A DNA stretch of 35,185 nt from JBBQVO01 sp038211505 (lineage in GTDB: Bacteria > Chloroflexota > Dehalococcoidia > DSTF01 > JACRBR01), in assembly GCA_038211505.1 (NCBI GenBank), contig JBBQVO010000010.1, positions 1 through 35,185 on the forward strand, read 5' to 3'. Below are positions 16,242-24,015 of the stretch, piece by piece (the stretch's first letter is position 1; each line of letters begins with the position of its first letter). The translations under genes and the position numbers were made by a program. A model generated the notes under the pieces. It made no database searches. It was not told the DNA's origin and was given only the letters and a program-made list of their open reading frames with translations.

Positions 16242-16721
16242 ATGCCGTCCGCCACCGCGCAGAGACCGACCGTCGCCGTGATCGACGACGACATTCGATT
16301 CATCCGCCTCGTCGAACGCATCCTGCGGACAGAAGGCGTCGAAATCTCGCCTATCACAACGCTGGATCTTGACGAAGTCGTCCGCGTTGTGACCGAGACC
16401 GGATGCCAGACTGCGCTCGTCGACGTCTTCATGTACGGCGAAGCCAGCGGCTTCGAGCTTGTGCGGCGCCTACGGGAGCACGAGGCGACCTGCAGGATGA
16501 GCATCGTGGTCACGAGCGGCGCGCGACGGGAGATCGGTCATCACGTCGCGTTCTTGCAGCAGCACAAGTGCTCGATTCTACTCAAGCCGTTTGAACTCGA
16601 CGATCTCCTCGTGAAGTTGGGTCTGAGCGGTTCGCCTCTCCCGGTGACGACAGTGGAGCGGGAAGCGATGGTCGTACCGAAGTTAGGTCCGAGCGCAATC
16701 GTCCCCCAACCAGTGCGGTAG
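16242..16721 (+). CDS. Orphan single-domain response regulator (receiver)
   Basis: A 159-residue protein consisting of a receiver domain and a short tail. Seen are the acidic cluster VAVIDDDIRF, the phospho-acceptor Asp in TALVDVFMYGE, the conserved Thr/Ser position in VVTSGAR and the Lys in ILLKPFEL. There is no output domain, so it probably acts by protein-protein contact, like CheY or Spo0F. The ATG at 16242 is preferred because GGAGG lies eight bases upstream; an in-frame ATG at 16218 is also possible. It begins 196 bp after the first SRPBCC gene and ends 16 bp before the second, so it is probably coupled to the latter. Confidence 0.88.
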   Translation: MPSATAQRPTVAVIDDDIRFIRLVERILRTEGVEISPITTLDLDEVVRVVTETGCQTALVDVFMYGEASGFELVRRLREHEATCRMSIVVTSGARREIGHHVAFLQQHKCSILLKPFELDDLLVKLGLSGSPLPVTTVEREAMVVPKLGPSAIVPQPVR

Positions 16722-16737
16722 CAAAGGAAACAACAAC

Positions 16738-17304
16738 ATGACGAAGGTGAAGAAGGAAATCCTGGTACACGCCCCGGTCGAGGCCGTGTACGGAGCGTGG
16801 CACAACTTCGAGAACCTGCCGCGATTCATGGAGAATATCGAAGAGGTGCGTGTGGTCTCCGGGAGCCGTTCGCACTGGAAGGCGAAGGGGCCGCTCGGGA
16901 AGTCGGCGGAATGGGACGCTGAAATCACGATGGACGAGAAGAACGAATCGATCGGCTGGCGATCGATCGACGACTCGTCCGTGACGACCGCGGGCCGGGT
17001 CAGCTTCGTACCGGTCTCCGACTCTACGCGCATCGAAGTGACAATGGAGTACGACGCCCCAGCCGGCCCGCTTGGTGATCTCGCGGCGAAGATCTTCTCG
17101 AACCCAGACAAGCAGGTGGAGGAGGATCTCCGGCGATTCCAGGAAGCGATCGAGCGTGGTGTCGCGGGGTCAGGTTTCGCGTACGAACCGGCCGGCAACG
17201 AGACATTTGGCAGTTCGATGGGCGCAACGACCGAGGCTGACATCGAAGCGATGAACGCGGGCGCAGAGCCGACAGCCGTCGTCGATCCGGCGACGCGCCT
17301 ATAG
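16738..17304 (+). CDS. SRPBCC-family protein, copy 2, with extended tail
   Basis: A 188-residue paralog of the protein at 15587. The shared pattern includes KEILVHAPVEAVYGAWHN, FENLPRFMENIEEV, AEWDAEI, IGWRSIDDSS and the C-terminal helix QVEEDLRRFQEAIERG. It differs in a tail of about 45 residues (FAYEPAGNETFGSSMGATTE and following) that is low in hydrophobics and may be disordered. The ATG at 16738 has AAAGGA upstream. It starts 16 bp after the orphan receiver, which suggests one transcript and related function. A hydrophobic ligand is likely for the cavity; no enzymatic role can be claimed. A terminator follows at 17335. Confidence 0.9.
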   Translation: MTKVKKEILVHAPVEAVYGAWHNFENLPRFMENIEEVRVVSGSRSHWKAKGPLGKSAEWDAEITMDEKNESIGWRSIDDSSVTTAGRVSFVPVSDSTRIEVTMEYDAPAGPLGDLAAKIFSNPDKQVEEDLRRFQEAIERGVAGSGFAYEPAGNETFGSSMGATTEADIEAMNAGAEPTAVVDPATRL

Positions 17305-17334
17305 CGCCTCGTCGACTCCAAGGACTGGCGATAG

Positions 17335-17370
17335 AAGGCGTGGGCGGAACCGCCCGCGCCTTTCTTGTTT
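17335..17370 (+). terminator. Rho-independent terminator after SRPBCC copy 2
   Basis: AAGGCGTGGGCGG (17335-17347), 2-base loop, CCGCCCGCGCCTT, then TCTTGTTT. The stem is 13 bp with one G-T wobble. The rest of the gap to 17609 shows no gene. Confidence 0.8.
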
Positions 17371-17609
17371 CGACGTTGATCTCTTCGCTCAGCGCGACGC
17401 GTGCAGAATTTCGTGCTGTCCCGCATTTCTTCAGATGCTCAGCGTACTCGCTACGCAACATGAATGATTCGGGACATGTCGGGCGAATATCGGGACGTCG
17501 CCAGGCGGGCGCAAGCGCGTCGCACACGGTCAGGTCTAGGGTGCACCGCGCCCACCGGGAAGCCCACGCCGGGTCGGCTGCGTGCTGAGCGTCCTGCTTC
17601 GGCCGTCTG

Positions 17610-18659
17610 CTATCGGCAGAGTGACGCGGCGCGGACGAGCGGAATCGCGATCCCGAAGCGAGACGCGAGCCTCAACGCCTGATCGGCGGAAGGCGCGAGC
17701 CGTATCCAGCGGTACGACTGCCACGCCCAGTCCATCAGCGCCACGGCGTCCGCATCCCGATCCTTTGAATTCAAGACGGTGACGAAGATCTGGTGGCCGT
17801 TCCGCGTCGCCGACGCGACAAACGTCCAGCCGGCGCGTTCCGTCCAGCCGACCTTGACGCCATCCGCGCCCGGGTACATGTCCAGCAGCGTATTGCCGTT
17901 GTGCAGATCGTAGTCGAGCGGCGGCGGCAGGTGGTGATCCTTCGTGCCGACGAACTGCGCGAACAACGGCAGCGTCATCCCGTAGCGGGCGATCATCGCC
18001 AAGTCGTACGCGCTCGAGTAGTGGCCGATGCGGTCCAGACCGTGCGGGTTGACGAAGTGCGTGTCTCGCAGGTTGAGCGCGACGGCCTTCGCGTTCATCG
18101 CGGCGACGAACGCCTGCTCGCTGCCGCTGATGTTTCGCGCCAGCACGAGCGCCGCGTCGTTTCCCGAGGGTAGGAGCAGGCCATAGAGCAGCTCACGCGC
18201 CGTCAGCGAGACGCCTATCCGCAGCCCCATCACCGAACTGGTCGGCAGCGATTTGGCATCGATGTCGGAGACGATCGATCGATCGAGGTCGCCGTGTTCG
18301 ATCGCCAGGATCGCCGTCATGATTTTGGTTGTGCTCGCCGGGGACATGCGGTCGTGCGCGCGCAGATCGTAGAGAACCCGCCCCGTCTCGCCGTCGACGA
18401 TGACGGCCGCTTTCGCCGTGATCGCGGGCGGCAGCGTGGTGGGCGCGCCGACCGGAATCGCCGATGCGAATGTGGCATTCGCGGCGACGCCGGCGTTTGC
18501 GCAGGACGGGATGAGGAGCGGCGACGACGCCTCGCTGGGCGCCGGAAACAATGCGCATATGATCGCCAGCGCCGCCACGATAGATACGACACAACGTGCG
18601 AGGGGGACGCGTAGTTGCCGCGGGTGCGTCGCTCTGACAGGGCGCTCGAACCAATCCAC
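17610..18659 (-). CDS. D-alanyl-D-alanine carboxypeptidase (peptidase S11)
   Basis: A 349-residue penicillin-binding-protein-type carboxypeptidase that trims the terminal D-Ala of peptidoglycan stem peptides. The active-site triads are visible: SxxK at S109-K112 (ASTTKIM), SxN at 165-167 (PSGNDAA) and KxG at 269-271 (GVKVGWTERAGW, with Val in place of the usual Thr). Residues about 22-45 are a hydrophobic signal peptide or anchor (CVVSIVAALAIICALFPAPSEA), so the enzyme acts outside the membrane. The start is GTG at 18659 with GGGGAG upstream. It lies 48 bp downstream of the secreted protein gene at 18708 on the same strand, probably the same operon. The usual C-terminal PBP5 beta domain and amphipathic anchor are not obvious. 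Confidence 0.93.
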   Translation of the reverse strand: MDWFERPVRATHPRQLRVPLARCVVSIVAALAIICALFPAPSEASSPLLIPSCANAGVAANATFASAIPVGAPTTLPPAITAKAAVIVDGETGRVLYDLRAHDRMSPASTTKIMTAILAIEHGDLDRSIVSDIDAKSLPTSSVMGLRIGVSLTARELLYGLLLPSGNDAALVLARNISGSEQAFVAAMNAKAVALNLRDTHFVNPHGLDRIGHYSSAYDLAMIARYGMTLPLFAQFVGTKDHHLPPPLDYDLHNGNTLLDMYPGADGVKVGWTERAGWTFVASATRNGHQIFVTVLNSKDRDADAVALMDWAWQSYRWIRLAPSADQALRLASRFGIAIPLVRAASLCR

Positions 18660-18707
18660 TACCGCTGCTCCCCCATCTCACCACGCGCCACGGCTTGTCA
18701 GTTACGG

Positions 18708-19850
18708 CTACTGGTAGAAGATCACGTCCGGCGCCGGCGTCAGGCGCAGCAGTTCTTGCTCGGTCAGCACACGCTCGTCCTGTTGGAGAAAGACGTTGAA
18801 TCCGCGCTTGTGCGCGTACGGCTCGGCGGCGAAGTGCCGGTACTTGTCGATCTTCTCGTTGATCGCGCCGAACGCGTCCATGTTGAGGATGAGGTCGACG
18901 TTGTCCACCGTGCGCGTTGCGGCGCCGTTCACGATCGTGTCGTCGAGGTACTGGTGGACGAAGAGCAGCTTGGGTGGCAGATGGTGACGTTGCACCAGCG
19001 ACGAGAGATACGTCTGCACGGCGTTGATGTCGTCGCCCGTGATCGTGCCCGTCGTGACGAGCGGGATGCCGTTCGATCCGACGGCGTACTCCGGGTCGAG
19101 CGCGACGTGCACCCGTGGGTTCGTCAGGAACGGCTCGATCCGTTTGACTTCAGCCAGGGGCGTATTGCGCCCGATCTGGAGATCAAGCACGAGCTGAAGG
19201 TTGTTGGCCTCCGCCAGATTGATGTAGCGGTTGACTGTCGAATCCGGCAGATACCGGAGGTACATTCCGTTCTCGGTCGGCTCCGATTGCACCTGCGAAT
19301 AGATGAGATCCATCGCCGGCACAACGCCGCGGGCGCCGTTCAGGTCGTCGAACGTCTGTGCCTGCTGGCGTACGCGCTGGGCAGCTTCATTTGGCGCAAA
19401 CACGCCGAGGATGCCGAGACCCGAGGATTCGGGCGAGCCGTAAAAGATGACCATTTGGTTGTGCGCGAGCAGCGACTCCGGCGTGGCGGGCGCGGTTGTC
19501 GTCGGCGGCGGCTCGGCCGTGGCTGATGATTCCGGCGCGATCCGTGGATCCGGTTGCGACTGTGCGACGGGGGGACTCGCGGTCGCCGTCTGAGCGCCGC
19601 GCACCTCGCTCTGCGACAACTGCCGCGCCGCTTCGGCACGGCTCTCTGCCGGCGTGGGCGTACTCGATTGCGGCTGGTGTGTTGAGGTGTCTGCGTCTGC
19701 CTGCGTGCGGGCGGCCAGCAGCTCCCGGCTGATGTCCGGTGGCGCCAGCGCGCGCAACGCCGCAACGCGTGGCGTGAGCCGCGAGAGCGGCACCAGCGCG
19801 ACGAGCAGGCTGACGAGGGCGCAACAAAGTACGGCGTGGCGATCTGGCAA
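18708..19850 (-). CDS. Secreted protein of unknown function with Pro/Thr/Ser-rich linker
   Basis: About 380 residues if translation starts at the TTG at 19850, which has GGAG six bases upstream and directly precedes the signal peptide (AVLCCALVSLLVALVPLS); the frame is open further upstream but there it covers a dispersed repeat. After the signal comes a low-complexity Thr/Pro/Ser/Gln linker of about 100 residues, then a globular domain of about 230 residues with alternating strands and helices (MVIFYGSPESSGLGILGVF, GVVPAMDLIYSQVQ, LQLVLDLQIGRN, RVHVALDPEYAV, LLFVHQYLDD, VDLILNMDAFG). This periodicity resembles a TIM-barrel hydrolase-like fold. No catalytic motif was recognised. Location upstream of a D,D-carboxypeptidase hints at a cell-envelope role. 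Confidence 0.7.
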   Translation of the reverse strand: MPDRHAVLCCALVSLLVALVPLSRLTPRVAALRALAPPDISRELLAARTQADADTSTHQPQSSTPTPAESRAEAARQLSQSEVRGAQTATASPPVAQSQPDPRIAPESSATAEPPPTTTAPATPESLLAHNQMVIFYGSPESSGLGILGVFAPNEAAQRVRQQAQTFDDLNGARGVVPAMDLIYSQVQSEPTENGMYLRYLPDSTVNRYINLAEANNLQLVLDLQIGRNTPLAEVKRIEPFLTNPRVHVALDPEYAVGSNGIPLVTTGTITGDDINAVQTYLSSLVQRHHLPPKLLFVHQYLDDTIVNGAATRTVDNVDLILNMDAFGAINEKIDKYRHFAAEPYAHKRGFNVFLQQDERVLTEQELLRLTPAPDVIFYQ

Positions 19851-19956
19851 AAGAATCTCCGCGCGGCGGTACGAAAGAACCGAAAGAGGTGGGAGGGTGA
19901 CGCGCGAATGATATACAGGCCCACGAGCGGTTTCAATGGTTTCGTTATGAATTGGG

Positions 19957-19983
19957 GATTCTTGCAACGTTATTGCAACAATC
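19957..19983. promoter_or_regulatory. Operator-like inverted repeat
   Basis: GATTCTTGCAA (19957-19967), 5-bp spacer, TTGCAACAATC (19973-19983): arms pair with one mismatch. It lies about 107 bp upstream of the TTG start of the secreted protein. The TTGCAA core resembles the ATTGCAAT palindromes at 13713 and 16154. Confidence 0.4.
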
Positions 19984-20000
19984 AAGCCTTTCCGAAGGCC

Positions 20001-20030
20001 GATCCACAGAGAGACACAGAGGGCACAGAA
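20001..20030 (+). repeat. Dispersed CACAGAGGGCACAGA-type repeat, copy 2
   Basis: Reads GATCCACAGA, then GAGACACAGA, then GGGCACAGAA. It shares the GATCCACAGAG and GGGCACAGA blocks with the copies at 6893 and 27664. Confidence 0.65.
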
Positions 20031-20404
20031 GGGACGCGACCGGATCGGCTGGCACTGGTTCATCAAGAGCCACGACTAAGACAAAAGAGGGAATTCTGGG
20101 GATCGTCGAACGTGACGATGGATGAACAAGATCGAGTGAGGGACAGAAGCTATGTGTCCTGACGCTCGTTGCGGCCGCGACAGCTTCTCGTTGCGAGTCA
20201 ACGACCACGCGGGCGCCCGCGCACATCGCGCCATCGCGTACGCGATCAGGCACGCGCGTTACGGCGGCGGAACAATGCGACACGATCGCTTCGCTGTTGA
20301 CGCGCGTGTTACGGCGGTGCAACGTCCGCTGTTCGATACTGCGCGCTGAGCGTTTCGCTCACAACCACACACGATGCGCAGCACACTAGGAGGTGAAGGG
20401 ACGT

Positions 20405-21193
20405 ATGCCAGACGCGCTACAGATGCTCCGCGATGACCACCGCGAAGTCCAGGACATGTTCAAGCAATTCGACGCGACGGACGACCGCGCCGAGAAGAAG
20501 ATGATCGCCGACAAGGCGATGATGGAGCTTGAGATCCACTCCCAGTTGGAGGAGGAGATCTTCTACCCGGCGGTCCGCAAGCAGGACGACGTCGAGGCCG
20601 ACATGATGAATGAGGCCATGGAGGAGCATCACGTCGTCGACCTGCTGATCGGAGAGATCCGCGCCCGCCGCTCAGCTGACGATACGTTCGTCGCGAAGTT
20701 CACCGTCCTCGCCGAGATGGTGAAGCATCACATCGAAGAAGAAGAGACGGAGATGCTGCCGAAGGCGGCCGAAGAGGGCCAGGAGCGTATGGCCCAACTC
20801 GGCCAGCAGATGGAGAAGCGCAAACTCGAACTCATGAAGAAGGCCCAGGGCGCGCGCGGCAAGACGTCGATCCGCGCCTCCGCGAACGGCGCCTCGAAGC
20901 CGGCGACACGCAAAACCGCAACCGCCACCAAGCGCACGACGGCGAAGCGCACCACCTCGACGGGTGCGCGCAGCGGAGCAGCGAAGCGCACCGCCCGCAA
21001 GACGAGCACCGGCACCGCGCGCGGCCGAACCGGATCGAGCGGCCGCAGCGAGGCTCGGAAGGCGGCACCGCGCGCCCGGGCGACTTCATCGCGCGCCGCC
21101 AGCCCGCGCAAGAGCGTGCCTGCGACGTCGCGAGCGCGAGCGGCCGCACCGAGCCGCCGCAAGGTCGCGGCGAAGCCGTCGGCTCGCCGATAG
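20405..21193 (+). CDS. Hemerythrin (HHE) protein with histone-H1-like basic tail
   Basis: About 262 residues. The first 150 form a hemerythrin HHE four-helix bundle with the expected ligands: MLRDDHREVQDMF, LEIHSQLEEEIFYPAV, EEHHVVDLL and MVKHHIEEEETEMLP. This predicts a di-iron site that binds oxygen, NO or senses redox state. The last 110 residues are almost entirely Ala, Arg, Lys, Thr and Ser (KTATATKRTTAKRTTSTGAR and similar), like histone H1, HctB or AlgP tails, which suggests binding to DNA or another polyanion. The ATG at 20405 is chosen over a GTG at 20393, which would sit within the AGGAGG region. A strong terminator follows. Confidence 0.88.
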   Translation: MPDALQMLRDDHREVQDMFKQFDATDDRAEKKMIADKAMMELEIHSQLEEEIFYPAVRKQDDVEADMMNEAMEEHHVVDLLIGEIRARRSADDTFVAKFTVLAEMVKHHIEEEETEMLPKAAEEGQERMAQLGQQMEKRKLELMKKAQGARGKTSIRASANGASKPATRKTATATKRTTAKRTTSTGARSGAAKRTARKTSTGTARGRTGSSGRSEARKAAPRARATSSRAASPRKSVPATSRARAAAPSRRKVAAKPSARR

Positions 21194-21214
21194 CCAGCCA
21201 TCGACGAGCAAGCG

Positions 21215-21245
21215 AAAGGCGGACGCCTCCAGCGTCCGCCTTTTT
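21215..21245 (+). terminator. Rho-independent terminator after the hemerythrin gene
   Basis: GGCGGACGC (21218-21226), loop CTCCA, GCGTCCGCC (21232-21240), then TTTTT. Nine perfect GC-rich pairs plus a T tract. Confidence 0.9.
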
Positions 21246-21306
21246 GTGTTGCTGTTTCGTCTCGTCCCTGACGCCGCCGGTGTGGGACGGGCGGCTGGCT
21301 CGCGGG

Positions 21307-21873
21307 CTACACCAGCTGCTGCGCCTGCTTCCGGGCCGGGTCCGGCATCCGATCGCCGAGAGAAATGGCTGCGACAGGCAAGCCACGACCGGTGGCCGGC
21401 ACCGCGCGACGCGGCGCGGTCGGCGCGGCGACCGGTGTGCGGCCGCGTGGAGCGGTGCAATACGGGCAGATCGTCCAGGCTTCCTTGAGGCTGCGGCCGC
21501 AGTCGTCGCACGGTTCTTGGAGCTTCGCGCGGCAGTACGGGCAGGCGATGAAACTGGTCTGGATCGCGCGCTGGCACGAGGCGCAGATGTCTTCCTTCTC
21601 GATGTCGTGGAGGAAGGCGCGCGCCTCAAGCTGCCGGTTGTAGGTGTCGGCGAGGGATTCGGGGGGACGAACGGCGAGGTACAGCAGCAGGCCGGGAATG
21701 TTGAAGAACGCCACCACGGCCGTCGCACCGACGCGCGTGATAGGGTGCACCATGCGCGATCGGGCGTCTCGATAGGTCCAGACGATCATCGCGACCCAGA
21801 GCGCGAGCACGTACGCAGTCACCGTGATGCCTGCCACCGTGAGAATCTTGATCCACATGCTCGCGTCCGTCAT
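21307..21873 (-). CDS. Membrane-anchored double zinc-ribbon protein
   Basis: A 188-residue protein with two N-terminal hydrophobic segments (ILTVAGITVTAYVLALWVAMIVW and ATAVVAFFNIPGLLLYLAV) and a cytoplasmic region carrying four Cys pairs: CASC, CPYC, CDDC and CPYC, the double zinc-ribbon (DZR) arrangement. The tail is Pro/Ala/Arg-rich. The segment between the two membrane helices (WTYRDARSR) is basic. The ATG at 21873 has AGGAG about ten bases upstream. It converges on the hemerythrin gene. This architecture recurs in Chloroflexota genomes from memory, but no function is established; ribbons of this kind often act in protein or nucleic-acid contacts. Confidence 0.85.
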   Translation of the reverse strand: MTDASMWIKILTVAGITVTAYVLALWVAMIVWTYRDARSRMVHPITRVGATAVVAFFNIPGLLLYLAVRPPESLADTYNRQLEARAFLHDIEKEDICASCQRAIQTSFIACPYCRAKLQEPCDDCGRSLKEAWTICPYCTAPRGRTPVAAPTAPRRAVPATGRGLPVAAISLGDRMPDPARKQAQQLV

Positions 21874-22206
21874 CGTCCTGCTCCTGCCGTATCGGGGCCG
21901 TGTATGGGTTCAGGATAGACAGGAAGCTGCGGGCGCTGATTGCCACGCCGCTTCCTGTCCTATCGTCTGCATATCAGTGCATTGTTATTGACGCTTGTGT
22001 GGCTCGGCTGACGGCGAACGCCCACCGGCCAGCGCCGGAAGCACGCCAGCGCCGCCGAGCCGCACAAGCTCCGTGTTACCGCCGCCGGCTGCCGATCCTG
22101 TGCCAGTGCTCGGCAGGGCTCGCCGCGTCGCCAGCGTGCGGGGTCGAAGTCGTAAAGGCGACCCGCCGGACGTCGAGGTGGCCGACGTGCATCGATGTTT
22201 TCGTGC
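21874..22206. other. 333-bp intergenic region without recognised features
   Basis: It lies between the start of the zinc-ribbon gene and the end of the sulfatase gene, both on the minus strand. No gene, hairpin terminator or repeat was recognised. Confidence 0.4.
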
Positions 22207-23736
22207 CTACGTGAGGCCGAGGCGGGCGAGCTGATCGTCGGGCGCTTCGATGCTGAGTAGCGCATCACGTAGGCGATCCGCGGCTTCGCGCTCGCGCTTC
22301 TCGCCGGCGCGGTTTTCTTCCTCCAGCGGATCGTTGTGGAGATCGTAGAGGTGGTTGCCGCTGAAGGCGCCGTAGGCCCAGTAGGGCAGCAAGTCGCCGG
22401 CCCGGAACGGCTGGCGGATCACCGGCACCTTCGATCCCGGCATGCGATCGAGCGTCGCGCGATCGTCGGGCAGGGGCAGCCGGAGATTCGGCCGGCCGGC
22501 GATCGGCATCGTCGACCAGCGGTTCGACCACATCGACAACGGCTCGTTCGCGGCGGCGGGCGCGCGCGCATACTTCGACGTCTCGTCGATCAGATGCACT
22601 TCGCGTCCCCAGACGCCCGTCAGCGCGTATTCACGCACCGAATGCGCATCGCCGGCGATCAGCTGCACGAGCGACGCGCCGTGTGTCCGATGCGCCGGTG
22701 CGACGCCGAACAGCTCGACGAGCGTCGCATAGATGTCGACGCTCGTCGTCAGCGCATCGATGTCACGCGGCGCCGCGCCCGGCCACGAGATCATCAGTGG
22801 AATGTGGCCGAGCGTCTGGTACACAGGCACGCCCGGCTTACCCCAGATGTCCTTCTCGCCGAGATAGTGCCCGTGGTCTGTGCAGACGATGATCGCGGTG
22901 TCGTCGCCGAGGCCGTGACGGTCGATCGCGTCGAGCATGCGTCCGAACCAGGCGTCGATCATCGTCAGCTTCGCGCCGTAGGACGCGCGGATCTGGTGCC
23001 CTTCGCGCTCCGTCAGCGCGCCGGTCGCGAGCGCGCCGTTCACATACGGCGGCCAGATCAGGTGCGCGCCTGTCCACGTGTCGTCGTACATGCTGGCGTA
23101 CGGCTCGGGCGCATCGAACGGCTCGTGGGGGTCGAACTCATCGACGAAGAGGAAGAAGCGATCGTGCGCGCCGGCGTCGTCGTCGAGCCAGCGCGCCGCT
23201 GCGGCCATCGTGCGCGGGCCGGGAAAATCCGGCTCGTCGCGGAAATAACCGCGGCTGTCGTCGTAGGGCGAGAACGTGCGGCCCATCAGCGGCGCGCCGA
23301 GCCAGCTGGGATCGGCCCGCGTCTTCCACGGGTCGCTCTCGTGGCCGCGCTGGTACTCCCAGCCGTTGAAATCGGTGTGATAGTTCTCGCCGCCGGTCTC
23401 GAAGAGATGCGGATGATCGGAGATCAGCATCGTCGTCACGCCGGCGGCGCGCAGGTACGCCGTGATCGAGCGTTCCCAAATCTCGATCGACCCCCACGGC
23501 CGCCAGAGAAAGTCGAGCGCGCCGCAGAGGATGTCGTGCCGCGCGGGGATGCACGGCAGCGAGCCGGTGTAGTGCTTCGTGAATCGCAGCGAGCGCGCAG
23601 CGAAGCGATCGAGATTCGGTGTCGCGAACTCGTCGCCGCCGTACGCGCCCAGCATGTGCCGGTTGAGGCTGTCGAGCAGCACGACGATCGCGTTCTTCGG
23701 CGATCCGACAGGTGGGGCAGCTCCAGCATCGGTCAT
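22207..23736 (-). CDS. Sulfatase (alkaline phosphatase superfamily, Cys-type)
   Basis: A 509-residue sulfatase or phosphonate-monoester-hydrolase-like enzyme. The modification motif C-x-P-x-R is present as C62-I-P-A-R66 in GSLPCIPARHDIL, so the catalytic formylglycine would be made from Cys by a formylglycine-generating enzyme. Metal ligands are suggested by D22 in VVLLDSLNRH and D287-H288 in VCTDHGHYLGEKDIWGKP. There is no signal peptide, so it is probably cytoplasmic. The closing region KHxYDLHNDPLEEEN-like (HLYDLHNDPLEEEN) is typical of arylsulfatase A-type proteins. Its ATG overlaps the stop of the small membrane protein gene (ATGA). The substrate, a sulfate ester or phosphonate ester, cannot be told. 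Confidence 0.9.
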   Translation of the reverse strand: MTDAGAAPPVGSPKNAIVVLLDSLNRHMLGAYGGDEFATPNLDRFAARSLRFTKHYTGSLPCIPARHDILCGALDFLWRPWGSIEIWERSITAYLRAAGVTTMLISDHPHLFETGGENYHTDFNGWEYQRGHESDPWKTRADPSWLGAPLMGRTFSPYDDSRGYFRDEPDFPGPRTMAAAARWLDDDAGAHDRFFLFVDEFDPHEPFDAPEPYASMYDDTWTGAHLIWPPYVNGALATGALTEREGHQIRASYGAKLTMIDAWFGRMLDAIDRHGLGDDTAIIVCTDHGHYLGEKDIWGKPGVPVYQTLGHIPLMISWPGAAPRDIDALTTSVDIYATLVELFGVAPAHRTHGASLVQLIAGDAHSVREYALTGVWGREVHLIDETSKYARAPAAANEPLSMWSNRWSTMPIAGRPNLRLPLPDDRATLDRMPGSKVPVIRQPFRAGDLLPYWAYGAFSGNHLYDLHNDPLEEENRAGEKREREAADRLRDALLSIEAPDDQLARLGLT

Positions 23737-23966
23737 CGCGGCGCCCCGGCCCGCCGCAGCTCGCGTGACACGCGGGCGACGAATGTCGCTTCAGCGCGCC
23801 ATCCCCACCACGAGAATGCCGCGATGGGCACCAGCGCCGCTACGAACCAGGCGTTGCGCTCCATCACCACGGCGAACAGCACGATGTTGATCACGGCGAA
23901 CAACGCCCCCGTGAGGAGATGAATCGCGAGGATCTCGAAGCCGAGGTAGCGATTGAGGTGACGCAT
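23733..23966 (-). CDS. Small 2TM-domain membrane protein
   Basis: About 77 residues starting at MRHLNRYLGF (23966), with two hydrophobic segments (FEILAIHLLTGALFAVINIVLFAVV and AWFVAALVPIAAFSWWGW) and a basic C-terminus. The layout resembles the 2TM domain family. GGAG lies nine bases before the chosen ATG; a longer start at 24056 would add a Cys/Arg-rich stretch without similarity. Its stop overlaps the sulfatase start by four bases, so it is translationally coupled. No function is known. Confidence 0.7.
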   Translation of the reverse strand: MRHLNRYLGFEILAIHLLTGALFAVINIVLFAVVMERNAWFVAALVPIAAFSWWGWRAEATFVARVSRELRRAGAPR

Positions 23967-24015
23967 CGGCTTGGCTCCACTCCCTGTCTCGTGCCCGTCG
24001 CCGTTCGCGTGCAGA

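Larger units (their letters stand above)
19851..20404. other. 554-bp intergenic region with operator-like and repeat elements
   Basis: No credible gene was found. It holds an 11-bp inverted repeat at 19957-19983, a copy of the CACAGAGGGCACAGA repeat at 20001-20030, and two similar GTTACGGCGG segments (about 20259-20268 and 20309-20318) that could be binding sites upstream of the hemerythrin gene. It separates the minus-strand secreted-protein operon from the plus-strand hemerythrin gene, so promoters for both are expected here. Confidence 0.5.

Noticed and set aside
22336..23922. A 528-codon plus-strand frame opposite the sulfatase
   Set aside because: The composition is typical of an antisense frame in GC-rich DNA, and the sulfatase on the other strand has intact motifs.
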